Counted from the first letter of the stretch, positions 15,098-24,684 are shown. The stretch: DNA of 64,000 nt from WRIS01 sp050945135 (GCA_050945135.1 JBMNSJ010000001.1:42339-106338), one strand, 5' to 3'. The notes: a model not told the origin generated them from the sequence alone. Numbers and translations are program-made.

Positions 15098-17026
15098 ATG
15101 CCCAATCGCCCCCAGCTCATACTTGGCACGGCAGGTCACATTGACCACGGCAAATCTGCCCTCGTCAGAGCTTTAACCGGAACTGATACCGACCGTCTTG
15201 CAGAAGAAAAGCGTCGAGGTATCACGATAGAAATTGGCTTTGCACAAATTACGCTGCCCAACAGAAACACTATGGGAGTTGTTGATGTTCCCGGGCACGA
15301 ACGCTTCGTCCGACAAATGATTTCTGGCGCCACGGGCATTGATGTAGCCCTTCTCTGCATCGCCGCAGATGATGGCATTATGCCCCAGACAAAGGAGCAT
15401 CTCGATATTCTCCAGCTTCTTGGAATTCAAGCCTGCGTTGTGGCTATTACGAAGGCTGATTTGGTCGATGCCGAGTGGCTCGAATTTGTGACTTCCGATA
15501 TTTCGGCATATCTTGCGTCAAGCCCTTATGCAGATGCGCCCATTATTGCTTGCTCGAGTAAAACCGGACAAGGTTTAGAAGAGATAAAATCTGCTCTTGA
15601 ACAGGTAATTGGCTCTCACGTAAAACAAAAGCGAGGAGCCCATGCGCGACTCCCCGTAGATCGAGTGTTCTCTATTAAAGGAAGCGGCACCGTAGTTACG
15701 GGCACCTTATGGAGTGGCAAAATCACACAAGACGACGAGATTGCCATCCTCCCTTCGGGTAAAACCACACGTGTCCGGTCCATTCAGATTCACGACACTG
15801 CACACGAAACGGCAGAAGCAGGAAATCGTGTAGCCCTCAACTTAAATTCTGTCACCGTGGACGATGTGAGACCGGGGGATTTCCTCGTAGCTCCAAATAG
15901 TGTAACGCCCACTGATCGTTTCGATGCGCTCTACACTCATCTTGATTCGGGTAGCCAGACTAAGCCTTTGAAGAGCGGAACGCGCGTCCGGCTTGCCCAC
16001 GGAACCAAGGAGGTGCTTGCTCGACTCTTAGTGATTGACTCTGATGAACCTCTCAAAGCTAAAGATCGCGTTCGCGTGCAATTCAGACTTGAAGCACCGC
16101 TCGCTGTATCGCGCAATGATCATTTTGTTGTGCGCTCATACTCTCCAGTTCACGTTATTGGAGGTGGAACCGTATTACTTGCCCATCCCAAAAGGCGTAC
16201 ACAGCTTAGCAAAGCAGAACAAGAGCTTTTTGATGCCTTAGAGCAACAGGATGAGAATGCGATTGTCTCATGCGCGGTTAATACAAAACACGGATCTTTC
16301 ACCGCTGGAAGCATTGCTGGTGATTTTGAAATACCTTTACCTGTCGTTGAAAAAGCGCTTGGCTCACTGATCAAGAGCAAAGCCGTAACCCCACTTGAAG
16401 ATGCAGAAGATTCTTTATGGTTCATCAGGGCTCAAGACCTTCAAAAAATGTATGGCAAGCTTGAGAACATCTTGATGGCATTCCATAGCGAGCATACCGA
16501 TGAGGCTGGCATAACAAAAAGCGCCTTGCTGCACCGCTTTGGCACACGCATCGAAGAAAGAGCATTCGATGCTTTTCTGCGTAGAGCCGAAGCTGCAGGC
16601 AAGATTGTTGAGCACCGTGGAATTGTGAGCCATCCCCAGATAGGTGCAGGCATCAGCCAAAAGGAAGAGAAAACTGCTGAAGCATTACATGCCATTCTTA
16701 CTGCGGCCGCAACAACCCCTCCTCAAATCAATGACATGGTTGCCGAAGCCAAAATCGACAAATCACTTGCTGCGCGAGCCCTCGCTTCACTCGAAGAAGA
16801 GGGGCACATCACACGCATCAATAAAGACTACTATTTCGATAGTAAGGTATATGAGCAGCTCAAAGAAAAGGTATTTAACCATATACGCCAAAATGGCCTT
16901 TCTTTAGCGGCAGACCTTAAAAACGCCATGGGTGTCAGCAGAAAATATGCCATCCCCTTGCTTGAGCATCTTGACGCACAAGGAGTTACTCGTCGTGAAG
17001 GTGAAGGGCGTATCTTGGCAGAATGA
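15098..17026 (+). CDS. selB: Selenocysteine-specific elongation factor
   Basis: EF-Tu-like GTPase that brings Sec-tRNA(Sec) to UGA codons by binding the SECIS hairpin (642 residues). G1 is GTAGHIDHGKSALVRALTG (residues 8-26), G3 DVPGHERFVRQM, G4 ITKADLVD. The C-terminal 270 residues are the winged-helix repeats that bind SECIS RNA (for example TKSALLHRFGTRIEERAFDAFLRRAEAAGKIVEH and the last domain SRKYAIPLLEHLDAQGVTRREGEGRIL). Directly followed by its tRNA gene selC. Needed for the selenoproteins SelD and FdhA in this window. Confidence 0.97.
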   Translation: MPNRPQLILGTAGHIDHGKSALVRALTGTDTDRLAEEKRRGITIEIGFAQITLPNRNTMGVVDVPGHERFVRQMISGATGIDVALLCIAADDGIMPQTKEHLDILQLLGIQACVVAITKADLVDAEWLEFVTSDISAYLASSPYADAPIIACSSKTGQGLEEIKSALEQVIGSHVKQKRGAHARLPVDRVFSIKGSGTVVTGTLWSGKITQDDEIAILPSGKTTRVRSIQIHDTAHETAEAGNRVALNLNSVTVDDVRPGDFLVAPNSVTPTDRFDALYTHLDSGSQTKPLKSGTRVRLAHGTKEVLARLLVIDSDEPLKAKDRVRVQFRLEAPLAVSRNDHFVVRSYSPVHVIGGGTVLLAHPKRRTQLSKAEQELFDALEQQDENAIVSCAVNTKHGSFTAGSIAGDFEIPLPVVEKALGSLIKSKAVTPLEDAEDSLWFIRAQDLQKMYGKLENILMAFHSEHTDEAGITKSALLHRFGTRIEERAFDAFLRRAEAAGKIVEHRGIVSHPQIGAGISQKEEKTAEALHAILTAAATTPPQINDMVAEAKIDKSLAARALASLEEEGHITRINKDYYFDSKVYEQLKEKVFNHIRQNGLSLAADLKNAMGVSRKYAIPLLEHLDAQGVTRREGEGRILAE

Positions 17027-17039
17027 ATCCTTTCGCCTG

Positions 17040-17063
17040 TTTCGCCTCGATACTTTGAGGCGA
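17040..17063 (+). terminator. Hairpin after selB
   Basis: TTCGCCTC and GAGGCGAA form a perfect 8-pair stem 14 bases after the selB stop codon. No T-run follows, so it may be a weak terminator, a processing signal or a block between selB and selC. Confidence 0.4.
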
Positions 17064-17068
17064 ACGAT

Positions 17069-17074
17069 TATAAT
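17069..17074 (+). promoter_or_regulatory. -10 element of selC
   Basis: A perfect TATAAT ends 6 bases before the first base of tRNA-Sec, so transcription could begin exactly at the mature 5' end. The matching -35 position overlaps the hairpin and is poor. Confidence 0.5.
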
Positions 17075-17080
17075 GTCCAT

Positions 17081-17177
17081 GGAGATGGATGGCTCCTGGT
17101 GGGGCCCGCGGCCTTCAAAGCCGTTGCGAGGCGCGCAGAACGTCTTGGGTGTGTTCGATTCGCATACATCTCCGCCA
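17081..17177 (+). tRNA. selC: tRNA-Sec (anticodon TCA)
   Basis: Acceptor GGAGATG pairs with CATCTCC. A six-pair D stem GGCTCC/GGGGCC with a 4-base loop, anticodon loop CTTCAAA (TCA at 17115-17117), a seven-pair long variable arm CGAGGCG/CGTCTTG, T arm with TTCGATT, and G plus encoded CCA complete it. The extended D stem and large variable arm are specific to tRNA-Sec. The eighth acceptor pair appears as a G-A mismatch. A run of T follows directly (from 17178). Confidence 0.95.
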
Positions 17178-17319
17178 TTTTTTCTTCCCTTTCGCCAACA
17201 CGCCATCCCCTTTTTGAGACACCCCGCAAAGAAGACTTATCTGTCTCTCGTAAGCCTTTTTTAATTGAACAGACGCTCCCAAAAGAATCACACCAATATG
17301 GCGTACCACACAAGTCCTC

Positions 17320-17341
17320 GCCACCGGATAAGGCAGGTGGC
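17320..17341. other. Hairpin in the convergent selC/modC gap
   Basis: GCCACC and GGTGGC form a 6-pair stem with loop of 10 between the convergent selC and modC. No T-run; at most a weak bidirectional terminator. Confidence 0.3.
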
Positions 17342-17366
17342 AAACACTTTACTGAGCCACTTCGTT

Positions 17367-18437
17367 CTACTTGTCTACCAAATAGAGGTCCGAATCATCT
17401 AAATAGACGTCGATAGTTTCGCCTCTTTCGAAGGGAGGCTGAGAGGCGTTCTTTTCCTTTTTCAAGCGCCATTGAAAACGAGCTTCATCTGCCGAAGCAT
17501 GTGCCGGATTCAAAATAACGAGGTACTCAAAGCGCGTCTCTAAGACTCGCTGCACATACATCTTAATCACATTGTGATTCTCACCTTGCGCAAGACGCAA
17601 ATAACTTGCCCTAATACCCACATGCTTAAGCCCGTCTGGGATAGGCTTTGACGAACTCAGCTCAATACCCCAATCGAGTGCGCTGATTGTTCCTGAGTCG
17701 GTTTTTGTAGCGCGAGAAATATTTCGACAGCCCGACAGCTTAATTGCCGCAAGCGAATCGGGGTCACGAAATATTTTACCTGTCTCATCTTTTGCGACTA
17801 TCTGCCCAGCATCAAGCACAGCTATCGTGTCGCAAAAGCGAAAGGCCTCGTCAATATCATGTGAGACATACAAAATGGACCCCGAATATTCCTCGAATAA
17901 GTCGAGAAGATCTTGTTCGAGCTGGTCTTTCAAGTGAGAATCAAGCGCACTAAAGGGCTCATCAAGCATAAGGATTCCAGGCTTCGCAACCAGCATGCGA
18001 GCTAAAGCTACGCGTTGTTGCTGACCACCCGAAAGACTAAGCGGATACCTTCGGGCAAAGCTCTCGAGTCCGAATCGTTCAAGCTGCTCAGTTACAATGC
18101 GCTTGCGTTCTTGTTTTTCAACCGAACGCGCAAGACCTGCTGCAATATTATCGCTCACACTTAAATTGGGGAAAAGCTGGTAGTTCTGAAAAAGAAGGGC
18201 AGTCTTTCTCTGCTGAGCACTCAAATCAATTTTTGCCGAGGAATCAAAAACCGTCGTGCCATTAATAGAAATCAAACCTTCATCGGGTGTTTCAACCCCT
18301 GCAATGCAGCGCATAGTGAGAGATTTTCCGCAGCCCGAAGCACCTAAAAAGCCCAGCGTCTCGCCGCTTTCGCACTCAAAGGAAACATCGAGCGAAAACG
18401 AGGGGAAATGCTTTACGATATCAACCCTCAAGCTCAT
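17367..18437 (-). CDS. modC: Molybdate ABC transporter ATP-binding protein
   Basis: ATPase of the molybdate importer, 356 residues. Walker A GASGCGKSLT (about 32-41), Q-loop LLFQNYQLFPNLSV, signature LSGGQQQRVALARML, Walker B ILMLDEPFSALD, switch His in YVSHDIDEA. The last 120 residues form an OB/TOBE-like regulatory domain that is divergent in sequence. It overlaps modB by 17 bases and is the third gene of modA-modB-modC. Assignment to molybdate rests on the neighbours (ModA-type binding protein, Moco genes) since the ATPase alone could be sulfate-type. Confidence 0.88.
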   Translation of the reverse strand: MSLRVDIVKHFPSFSLDVSFECESGETLGFLGASGCGKSLTMRCIAGVETPDEGLISINGTTVFDSSAKIDLSAQQRKTALLFQNYQLFPNLSVSDNIAAGLARSVEKQERKRIVTEQLERFGLESFARRYPLSLSGGQQQRVALARMLVAKPGILMLDEPFSALDSHLKDQLEQDLLDLFEEYSGSILYVSHDIDEAFRFCDTIAVLDAGQIVAKDETGKIFRDPDSLAAIKLSGCRNISRATKTDSGTISALDWGIELSSSKPIPDGLKHVGIRASYLRLAQGENHNVIKMYVQRVLETRFEYLVILNPAHASADEARFQWRLKKEKNASQPPFERGETIDVYLDDSDLYLVDK

Positions 18438-19851
18438 TGCTGCCTCCTCTTCTATACCGCTGAGTACGCGAAGAATATACGTTGATAAGCATTATGACCA
18501 AAAACGAAATGATAATAACCACTATGACCCAGAATATGGCGACATCGGTATTGCCGCCCATCCATTGGAAGTAAATTGCTAAAGGAATGGTTTGAGTGAT
18601 GCCCGCATAGTTGCCCGCAAAAAACAGCGTGGCACCAAATTCGCCCATCGCGCGTGCAAATGCAAGTATCGTGCCGGCAGCAATCGAAGGCCAGGCAAGA
18701 GGTACCATGAGGCGAAAGAATATTCGTTGCTCAGACCAACCTAGGGTTCGTGCAGCATCGAGCATATTTGGATCAAGATTTTCAAATGCCCCACGCGTCG
18801 TGCGATACATCAAAGGAAAGCCAACAACCACACAAGCAATCACGGCGGCAGGCCAGGTGAACACAATGTCGATACCATGCTCAATGAGCCACTGTCCGAT
18901 TCCCGTTGAAGTGCCAAACAACATGAGTAAAAGAAAACCGCAGACCGTTGGAGGTAAAACCATCGGTATCGTAAAGATGGTGTCGAAAATCCCTTTAAAG
19001 CGACTACTTGCCTTTATGGTTGCCCACGCAGCTAAAAGCCCGAAGATAAAAATAAACAACAGGGCAACACCCGAGGTTTTCATTGAGACCCACAAGGGAC
19101 GGTAATCCAGATTTATCAGGAATTGCTGTATGGATTCGATGCCTGACGCAGGAGCCGCAATAGCCACATCTTGTGAAGAAACAAGCTTGCCCGACTCGCA
19201 ATATAAAACTTCACCACTTCCGTCGTTTGAGCCCAGCTTGCTTACCGAGGTATAAAAGTGTTCAGGGTCGAGTTCAATGCCAAAGCAAAAAAGAATCTCT
19301 GCTGCTTTGATCGTTTTCTCATGCGTAAAGTAATAGGGCTGATCAAGCGATGACTGAAGTGTTCCTCCAAGAGAAGACGCCTCATCAAGGGATTGGAGCA
19401 TGGCGATAAACTCTTCTTGAAAGTGCGTATCGGTAATATCAATTTCGAGTTTTTCGGTGCTCTCGTGCGGAAGATAGACAAGAGTGTAGCCTTCAAACAC
19501 TACAACAGAGAAGGCATCTTCTCCTTGTGCGGGAAAGCGGTAGCCAAAGTATTGCTCCTCGTAGTCTTTGTTGGTTCCCTTGTTATACCGACTGAAATCA
19601 CTGATTGCAAATATGCACCTTTCAGACGAGGCTTCACGAGCCTCTTCTGAAACCGTGATATCGCTTATTTCTGCTCCAGAAAAAGTAAACGAGGAAGCCT
19701 CCGAAAGGTCAGAGGTTTCCTCATAGTGCTGTTCTAGGGGACGAGTGCTTGGATTATCTTGCGCGAAAGCGCTTTGCGGATACAGGCTTACTACCAGGCA
19801 AAGGCATATAATTCCCATGAGGGTATAAGCTAACCTGCCGAGGTATTGCAC
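18421..19851 (-). CDS. modB: Molybdate ABC transporter permease with large N-terminal extracytoplasmic domain
   Basis: The C-terminal 225 residues (about 250-476) are a normal ModB: five or six helices and the EAA loop DAARTLGWSEQRIFFRLMVPLAWPSIAAG that contacts ModC. The first 250 residues are extra: a signal-peptide-like helix ending SAFAQ (about residue 31), then an acidic soluble domain with no hydrophobic segment (EEAREASSERCIFAISDFSRY..., DEASSLGGTLQSS). Usual ModB proteins are about 225-240 residues, so this is a fusion or added ectodomain. It might capture substrate or anchor ModA. Placed between modA and modC in one transcript. Confidence 0.88.
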   Translation of the reverse strand: MQYLGRLAYTLMGIICLCLVVSLYPQSAFAQDNPSTRPLEQHYEETSDLSEASSFTFSGAEISDITVSEEAREASSERCIFAISDFSRYNKGTNKDYEEQYFGYRFPAQGEDAFSVVVFEGYTLVYLPHESTEKLEIDITDTHFQEEFIAMLQSLDEASSLGGTLQSSLDQPYYFTHEKTIKAAEILFCFGIELDPEHFYTSVSKLGSNDGSGEVLYCESGKLVSSQDVAIAAPASGIESIQQFLINLDYRPLWVSMKTSGVALLFIFIFGLLAAWATIKASSRFKGIFDTIFTIPMVLPPTVCGFLLLMLFGTSTGIGQWLIEHGIDIVFTWPAAVIACVVVGFPLMYRTTRGAFENLDPNMLDAARTLGWSEQRIFFRLMVPLAWPSIAAGTILAFARAMGEFGATLFFAGNYAGITQTIPLAIYFQWMGGNTDVAIFWVIVVIIISFLVIMLINVYSSRTQRYRRGGSNELEG

Positions 19852-19890
19852 ACCTGCATCCTTTCTGAATTACTCCAAACGAATACGCTT

Positions 19891-20763
19891 TTAGAGAAGT
19901 TCAAATCCGTACTTTGCCCAAATTTCTTGCGCATCGGCATCGTTTAAGCAGAAGTCAAGAAATGCTTGAGCTTCTTCTGAATGAGTGCTTTTTGCACACA
20001 CTGCACCAGGATACTTGATAGCTTTATGAGAATCTTCCGGGGTGACGAAAGCAACCTCAATGCCTGAATAGCGATACACATCAGAGCTGTAGACAAAACC
20101 AATCTGACAGTCACCGGTAGATACGTACTGAGCAGCAGTACCTACTTTATCAGCCAGAGCAACCTTTGAAGCGATGGATGCATCATACTCGCCACCTTTT
20201 CCGGTGTCTGACGAGTATAGACCAACCGAATTCAAGCTTTGGTTTGCGTAGGTTCCGGCTGGAACAGAAGCTGAATCACCAATCGCAATGCGTGAGATTG
20301 ATTCTGCTGCCACATCGGTAAGCGCGTTGATTGCAATGTCGCTGCCTTCAGCGCGAACGATGACTAAATCGTTTCCAAACATATCTTTGCGCGTGTCGGT
20401 AGCGATTAAGGCCCCTTCTTCAGCTTGGTCCATCGTTGCCTTCGATGCGGTAATCAAAAGGTCTGCGCTTGCACCACCCTCAAGCTGCGCCACCAAATCG
20501 CCCGATCCTTTAAACTGAGTATCAGCAAAAGTAATCTCAGGGTTTTTCTCGGTATAGAGCGCCTGCACTTCTGGCATTGCCTTCTCGAGTGAATTTGCTG
20601 CAAAAATAGACAGCTCGATTGCTTCTTTCTCGGTCGTGCTTTCTGCCTCTTTGTTGTTCCCCGAAGAACAACCAGTCAAGGCAACCGATGCCGCCAAAAC
20701 CGTCGCTATCAAGGCTGCCAATAGATACTTCGATACCTGCTGCGCTTTTGTGCTTAGATTCAT
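19891..20763 (-). CDS. modA: Molybdate-binding lipoprotein
   Basis: Periplasm-side/outer-face oxyanion-binding protein of 290 residues. Signal helix LLAALIATVLAASVALTGC with lipobox LTGC (Cys about 32), then ELSIFAANSLEKAMPEV, the ModA start where the Ser and backbone amides hold molybdate, FKGSGDLVAQLEGGASADLLITAS, and GDSASVPAGTYANQSL. The ATG at 20763 follows GGAGAGGAA closely; 48 further upstream codons are in frame but unsupported. First gene of modABC; its promoter region is shared with the divergent methyltransferase-Moco operon. Confidence 0.93.
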   Translation of the reverse strand: MNLSTKAQQVSKYLLAALIATVLAASVALTGCSSGNNKEAESTTEKEAIELSIFAANSLEKAMPEVQALYTEKNPEITFADTQFKGSGDLVAQLEGGASADLLITASKATMDQAEEGALIATDTRKDMFGNDLVIVRAEGSDIAINALTDVAAESISRIAIGDSASVPAGTYANQSLNSVGLYSSDTGKGGEYDASIASKVALADKVGTAAQYVSTGDCQIGFVYSSDVYRYSGIEVAFVTPEDSHKAIKYPGAVCAKSTHSEEAQAFLDFCLNDADAQEIWAKYGFELL

Positions 20764-20888
20764 TTCCTCTCCTTCATTCGTTGTAGTGATATCTCTGCCC
20801 AATGCTCCGAGCAAGAACAATTGCTTAAGAACATCCTGAACACAATATATCTTTTTTGAGAATAGTTTATTCACAGAATAATGTGACC

Positions 20889-20900
20889 GTAAAATTTTAC
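20889..20900. promoter_or_regulatory. Palindrome between modABC and the Moco operon
   Basis: GTAAAATTTTAC is a perfect 12-base palindrome in the 243-base divergent gap. A TATACT hexamer at 20928-20933 could be the -10 for the rightward operon. The palindrome is a candidate site for a regulator of both operons, though it does not match the known ModE box. Confidence 0.4.
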
Positions 20901-21006
20901 CCACCAACGGTTGTGCGCCAAGACGCGTATACTGAAAGATAGCGATGCCGCTTGATATGTGGCGACCCGCGCTTTATTGGCAGACGAACACACTCTGGAG
21001 TAAGCC

Positions 21007-21870
21007 ATGACCGAGGCTCACTGCGCTACCAACGAGACAGATTTATTTTCAACAATTGACTGGGGTGAAGCATGGATTCACAGCCATCGCGAACGCTTCC
21101 ATCACGATAATCCTCACTATTGGGATGAACGAGCTCTCTCCTTTTGCGGAGGACGCGGCGATTCTGATTACATCACGAGGTTTATCGATCTTATGCAACT
21201 CGAAGAAGGCGAAACCGTCCTCGATGTTGGTTGCGGAAACGGAGCGCTTAGCATCCCTCTCGCCGAAGCTGGACACCCCGTAGTAGCTCTTGATTTTTCC
21301 CCAAAAATGCTTGAGCGATTAGCACGTGATGCTCAAGAGAGAGGGCTGAGCAACATCCGCATAGTTGAAGCAAGCTGGGAAGATGACTGGAGCACACAAA
21401 GCCTTGAAGGAATTGATGTTGCAATTGCAAGCAGATCTCTCGGCGTGAGGGATTTATCCTCCGCATTGATGAAGCTTGATAGTGTGGCACAAAGACGAGC
21501 TTGTGTAAGCATTCCAACCACCCATTCTCCACGCTACAGCAAAGAGCTTTGGGATGCCATCGGAAGAACAACTCCCCCCTTCAACGATCATGTCTACTGC
21601 ATGAACATTCTTTTTCAGGCGAAGATCTTGCCTGAATTACAGCTTATCGAATCGATAAAGCACGACCATTACCTCAGCTATGAAGAGGCATGCAAACGCG
21701 CTGCCTCTGCCCTAGGCGAAATGACCGAAAGAGAGATAGAGCTATTCGAGCGTTTCTGCGAAGACCATATTATTCAGCAAGTAGCAAGCGACGGACATCG
21801 CTACTGGACGCGAGACTATATAAGAAAAACTACCTGGGCCTTTGTGTCCTGGAATACCACTCACAAATAA
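21007..21870 (+). CDS. Class I SAM-dependent methyltransferase at head of Moco operon
   Basis: Rossmann-fold methyltransferase of 287 residues. SAM motif I VLDVGCGNGALSIPLAEAGH (about residue 78), motif II-like VVALDFSPKMLERLARDAQERGLSNI, and a C-terminal cap domain with WDAIGRTTPPFNDHVYCMNILFQAKI. No substrate signature is recognised. It starts the rightward operon (12 bases before moeA) and so probably acts on something connected with molybdopterin or with a metal/selenium metabolite; this is inference from place only. TGGAGTAAGCC precedes the ATG. Confidence 0.8.
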   Translation: MTEAHCATNETDLFSTIDWGEAWIHSHRERFHHDNPHYWDERALSFCGGRGDSDYITRFIDLMQLEEGETVLDVGCGNGALSIPLAEAGHPVVALDFSPKMLERLARDAQERGLSNIRIVEASWEDDWSTQSLEGIDVAIASRSLGVRDLSSALMKLDSVAQRRACVSIPTTHSPRYSKELWDAIGRTTPPFNDHVYCMNILFQAKILPELQLIESIKHDHYLSYEEACKRAASALGEMTEREIELFERFCEDHIIQQVASDGHRYWTRDYIRKTTWAFVSWNTTHK

Positions 21871-21882
21871 AAGGAAGGCAAC

Positions 21883-23136
21883 ATGACTCAAAACCCAATT
21901 CTGATAGAAGATGCTCTCAGCATTATTTTAGAGCATGCGCAAGATCGCAAAATTGAAAGCGTTTCCCTTCTTGAATCGCTTGACTGCGTACTTGCCGAAG
22001 ATATGAGCTGCGATATTAACCTGCCACCTTTCAATAGTTCTGCAATGGACGGCTTTGCTTGCCGCAAAGAAGACCTCGTCCAGGCAAGCAAGGAAAACCC
22101 CGTAGCCCTTAGTATTGTTGGGCACATCGGAGCTGGGCAAACCTTTGATGGAGATGTTCTTCCAGGTCAGTGCATACGCATTATGACGGGCTGCGCTGTT
22201 CCTGATGCCTTTGATAGCGTTGAAATGATCGAGAATGTCACCTGGGAAAAAGATGGTCTGGTGGGTGACACGGCTTACTTTACGCAAGCCATCGGTAAAA
22301 CAAACATCAACCCTCGCGGGCAAGAAGCGTTGGCTGGAAGCCTCGTTATGCGCGCCGGAGAAGTCATCGATGCAGCAGGAATTGGTCTTCTTGCGAGCGC
22401 AGGCCACGGGCAAGTTCGGGTATACGCACGGCCTCGCGTGGGGATAATTTCAACCGGTAGCGAATTATCTCCGGTTGATGCGATACCTGCACCTGGGAAA
22501 ATACGTGATTCGAACAGTTACTCTCTGGCTGCAGCTGCAAAAGCAGCGGGTGCTGAAATCCAGTTATTTCCCAGCAGCAAAGACGACAAAGACAGCTTGC
22601 AAAAAGTCATTCTTGAAGCATGCGACCTGTGCGATATCGTTGTCTCAAGCGGTGGCGTTTCTGTTGGAGATTTCGATCTTATTCCGAATATTGTCGATAC
22701 ACTTGGTGAAATGCACTTTTCGCGCGTCAATATGAAGCCCGGAAAATCACAAGTCTTCGCGCGCATCAACGAAGCTTCGTTTTTCGGCCTAGCAGGTAAT
22801 CCAACTGCTGCCTCTATTGGGTTTGAGCGCCTCGTGCGCCCCCTCATCAGGTCATTACGAGGATTCACCGAGCTTGCGCGCCCAGTAGTTACTGCCAAGC
22901 TTAGCTGCGAACTTTCGAAGCGAGGCAACAGAAAAACCTTTTTGCGCGGCGTTATCGAAGTAGGAAAAGATTCTCAGCTTTCTGTAACTCCGGCACAAAA
23001 CCAATCATCATCGCTGATAGGAACCCTTCACCGAAGCAACTGTCTTATCATGATGCCAGAAGGTAAAGTAACTAAAAACGCTGGCGATACGGTTGACTGC
23101 CTGCGTCTCGATATTGAAGAAGGCACCGCTCTGTAA
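21883..23136 (+). CDS. moeA: Molybdopterin molybdenumtransferase
   Basis: MoeA, 417 residues, inserts molybdate into adenylated molybdopterin. Family motifs in order: LPPFNSSAMDGFACRKED (about 45-62), GHIGAGQTFDGDV, IRIMTGCAVPDAFDSV, PRVGIISTGSELSPVD, GKIRDSNSYSLAAAAKAAGAE, VSSGGVSVGDFD, MKPGKSQVFARI, and FFGLAGNPTAASIGFERLVRP. AAAGGAAGG stands 5 bases before the ATG. Second gene in the operon with moaA, moaC and moaB. Confidence 0.96.
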   Translation: MTQNPILIEDALSIILEHAQDRKIESVSLLESLDCVLAEDMSCDINLPPFNSSAMDGFACRKEDLVQASKENPVALSIVGHIGAGQTFDGDVLPGQCIRIMTGCAVPDAFDSVEMIENVTWEKDGLVGDTAYFTQAIGKTNINPRGQEALAGSLVMRAGEVIDAAGIGLLASAGHGQVRVYARPRVGIISTGSELSPVDAIPAPGKIRDSNSYSLAAAAKAAGAEIQLFPSSKDDKDSLQKVILEACDLCDIVVSSGGVSVGDFDLIPNIVDTLGEMHFSRVNMKPGKSQVFARINEASFFGLAGNPTAASIGFERLVRPLIRSLRGFTELARPVVTAKLSCELSKRGNRKTFLRGVIEVGKDSQLSVTPAQNQSSSLIGTLHRSNCLIMMPEGKVTKNAGDTVDCLRLDIEEGTAL

Positions 23137-23162
23137 CATCTCTTCTAACAAGGGAGAACATC

Positions 23163-24164
23163 ATGGCTAAAGACCATCATGGCCGCGAAATAGACTATTT
23201 ACGCATTTCGGTCACCGACCGGTGTAATTTGCGTTGTCGATATTGCATGCCAGAAGAAGGCATCAAGCTTGAGGATCATGCAAGCATCATGAGCTTAGAA
23301 GAGATTGAGCGGCTTGTATATATTGCGAGTCAACGCGGAATCAATCGAATCAGGCTCACGGGTGGCGAACCCCTAGTCAGGCTAGGCATAGTTGACTTGA
23401 TTGCGTCCCTGTCAAAAATGGAGGGTATTGATTCGGTAACTCTCACAACCAATGGAATTCTCCTTCCAAAAATGGCTACCAAATTAAAAGATGCAGGACT
23501 CAGTCGTGTCAATATTTCTCTTGACACTCTTGATGCTGAACAGTTCAAGTTCATTACGCGTTGCGGCGATATTAAAGGAACACTTAAAGGTATCGAAGCC
23601 GCCCTAGAAACAGGCTTTAATCCCGTAAAGGTTAATGTTGTTGCTATACGCTCACTTAATCAAGACTTCCTAGCCTTTGCCAAGCTCACTGTGGATAAGC
23701 CCTTACATATCCGCTTCATCGAATATATGCCTATGGGCGACTCGCATCGCAGCGGAGCTTGGAGCAAAGAAGAATCCATCCCCAGCGATGAGCTCATCGA
23801 ACGAATCGATAGCTTGACTTCTGAGGCAGGTCTTGGAAACTTGATGCCACTAGAAAAAGGCAAACAGGTACAAGGATGGGGTCCGGCGCGCTATTTTGAG
23901 CTTCCAAATGCTCAGGGGACAATCGGCTTCATTTCGCCTCTATCGCGCCACTTTTGCGGAGAGTGCAACCGCTTGCGTGTCACTGCAAACGGGAGAATTC
24001 GTCCCTGTCTCTTCTCTGATGAGGAGTATCATATCTTAGAAACGCTTCGCAACAACGATGTTGAGGCAGTGAATGAAGTTTTTGACAAAGCACTGCTCTC
24101 TAAGCCTGATGAGCACCATCATCGCATGGGGACGTCTCGTGCCATGTCTCAAATTGGAGGATAG
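23163..24164 (+). CDS. moaA: GTP 3',8-cyclase
   Basis: Radical SAM enzyme for the first step of molybdopterin synthesis, 333 residues. N-terminal cluster [13 protein letters not shown] (about residues 20-32), [28 protein letters not shown], second cluster [22 protein letters not shown] (about 262-284), and the conserved C-terminal Gly-Gly (SQIGG end), which MoaA needs for activity. An AAGGGAGAA site precedes the ATG. Co-transcribed with moeA and moaC. Confidence 0.97.
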   Translation: MAKDHHGREIDYLRISVTDRCNLRCRYCMPEEGIKLEDHASIMSLEEIERLVYIASQRGINRIRLTGGEPLVRLGIVDLIASLSKMEGIDSVTLTTNGILLPKMATKLKDAGLSRVNISLDTLDAEQFKFITRCGDIKGTLKGIEAALETGFNPVKVNVVAIRSLNQDFLAFAKLTVDKPLHIRFIEYMPMGDSHRSGAWSKEESIPSDELIERIDSLTSEAGLGNLMPLEKGKQVQGWGPARYFELPNAQGTIGFISPLSRHFCGECNRLRVTANGRIRPCLFSDEEYHILETLRNNDVEAVNEVFDKALLSKPDEHHHRMGTSRAMSQIGG

Positions 24165-24165
24165 T

Positions 24166-24684
24166 ATGTCAGATTCAAGTCAAAACAATACCAGCTTGCC
24201 AGACAAGCTGACTCACGTTGACGAGCAGGGCAAAGTATTGATGGTAGATGTTTCCGCAAAAGACTCAACCCGTCGCGTAGCAATTGCGGAGGGCTTTGTT
24301 TACATGGATTCAAACACACTGCACATGATTAGTGAAGGATCACTATCCAAAGGAGATGTGTTTGCCTGCGCTCGCATTGCTGGCATCATGGCGGCAAAGC
24401 ACTGCTCCGATTTAATTCCCCTGTGCCATCCTATTCCGCTCTCTGATGCAAAAGTTGATCTTGAACCTTTCTCGGAGCAAAACAGCTGCGGCATCCGCGT
24501 TGTAGCAAGCTGCGGTACCACAGGCCAAACAGGGATTGAAATGGAAGCACTCACGGCAGTTTCTGTTGCCTGCTTAACGATATATGACATGTGTAAAGCG
24601 GTTGACCGTGGCATGGAAATCAGTCAGGTGCGCTTGCTAAGAAAAGAAGGTGGGCGCTCAGGCCTTTGGGAAAGGGATCAATAA
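24166..24684 (+). CDS. moaC: Cyclic pyranopterin monophosphate synthase
   Basis: MoaC, 172 residues, turns the MoaA product into cPMP. Seen: [30 protein letters not shown], the active-site [55 protein letters not shown] with the catalytic Lys-Asp pair, and KEGGRSG at the end. The ATG at 24166 lies two bases after the moaA stop, with GGAGG inside the moaA end; a longer in-frame reading starting inside moaA is rejected. Confidence 0.96.
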   Translation: MSDSSQNNTSLPDKLTHVDEQGKVLMVDVSAKDSTRRVAIAEGFVYMDSNTLHMISEGSLSKGDVFACARIAGIMAAKHCSDLIPLCHPIPLSDAKVDLEPFSEQNSCGIRVVASCGTTGQTGIEMEALTAVSVACLTIYDMCKAVDRGMEISQVRLLRKEGGRSGLWERDQ

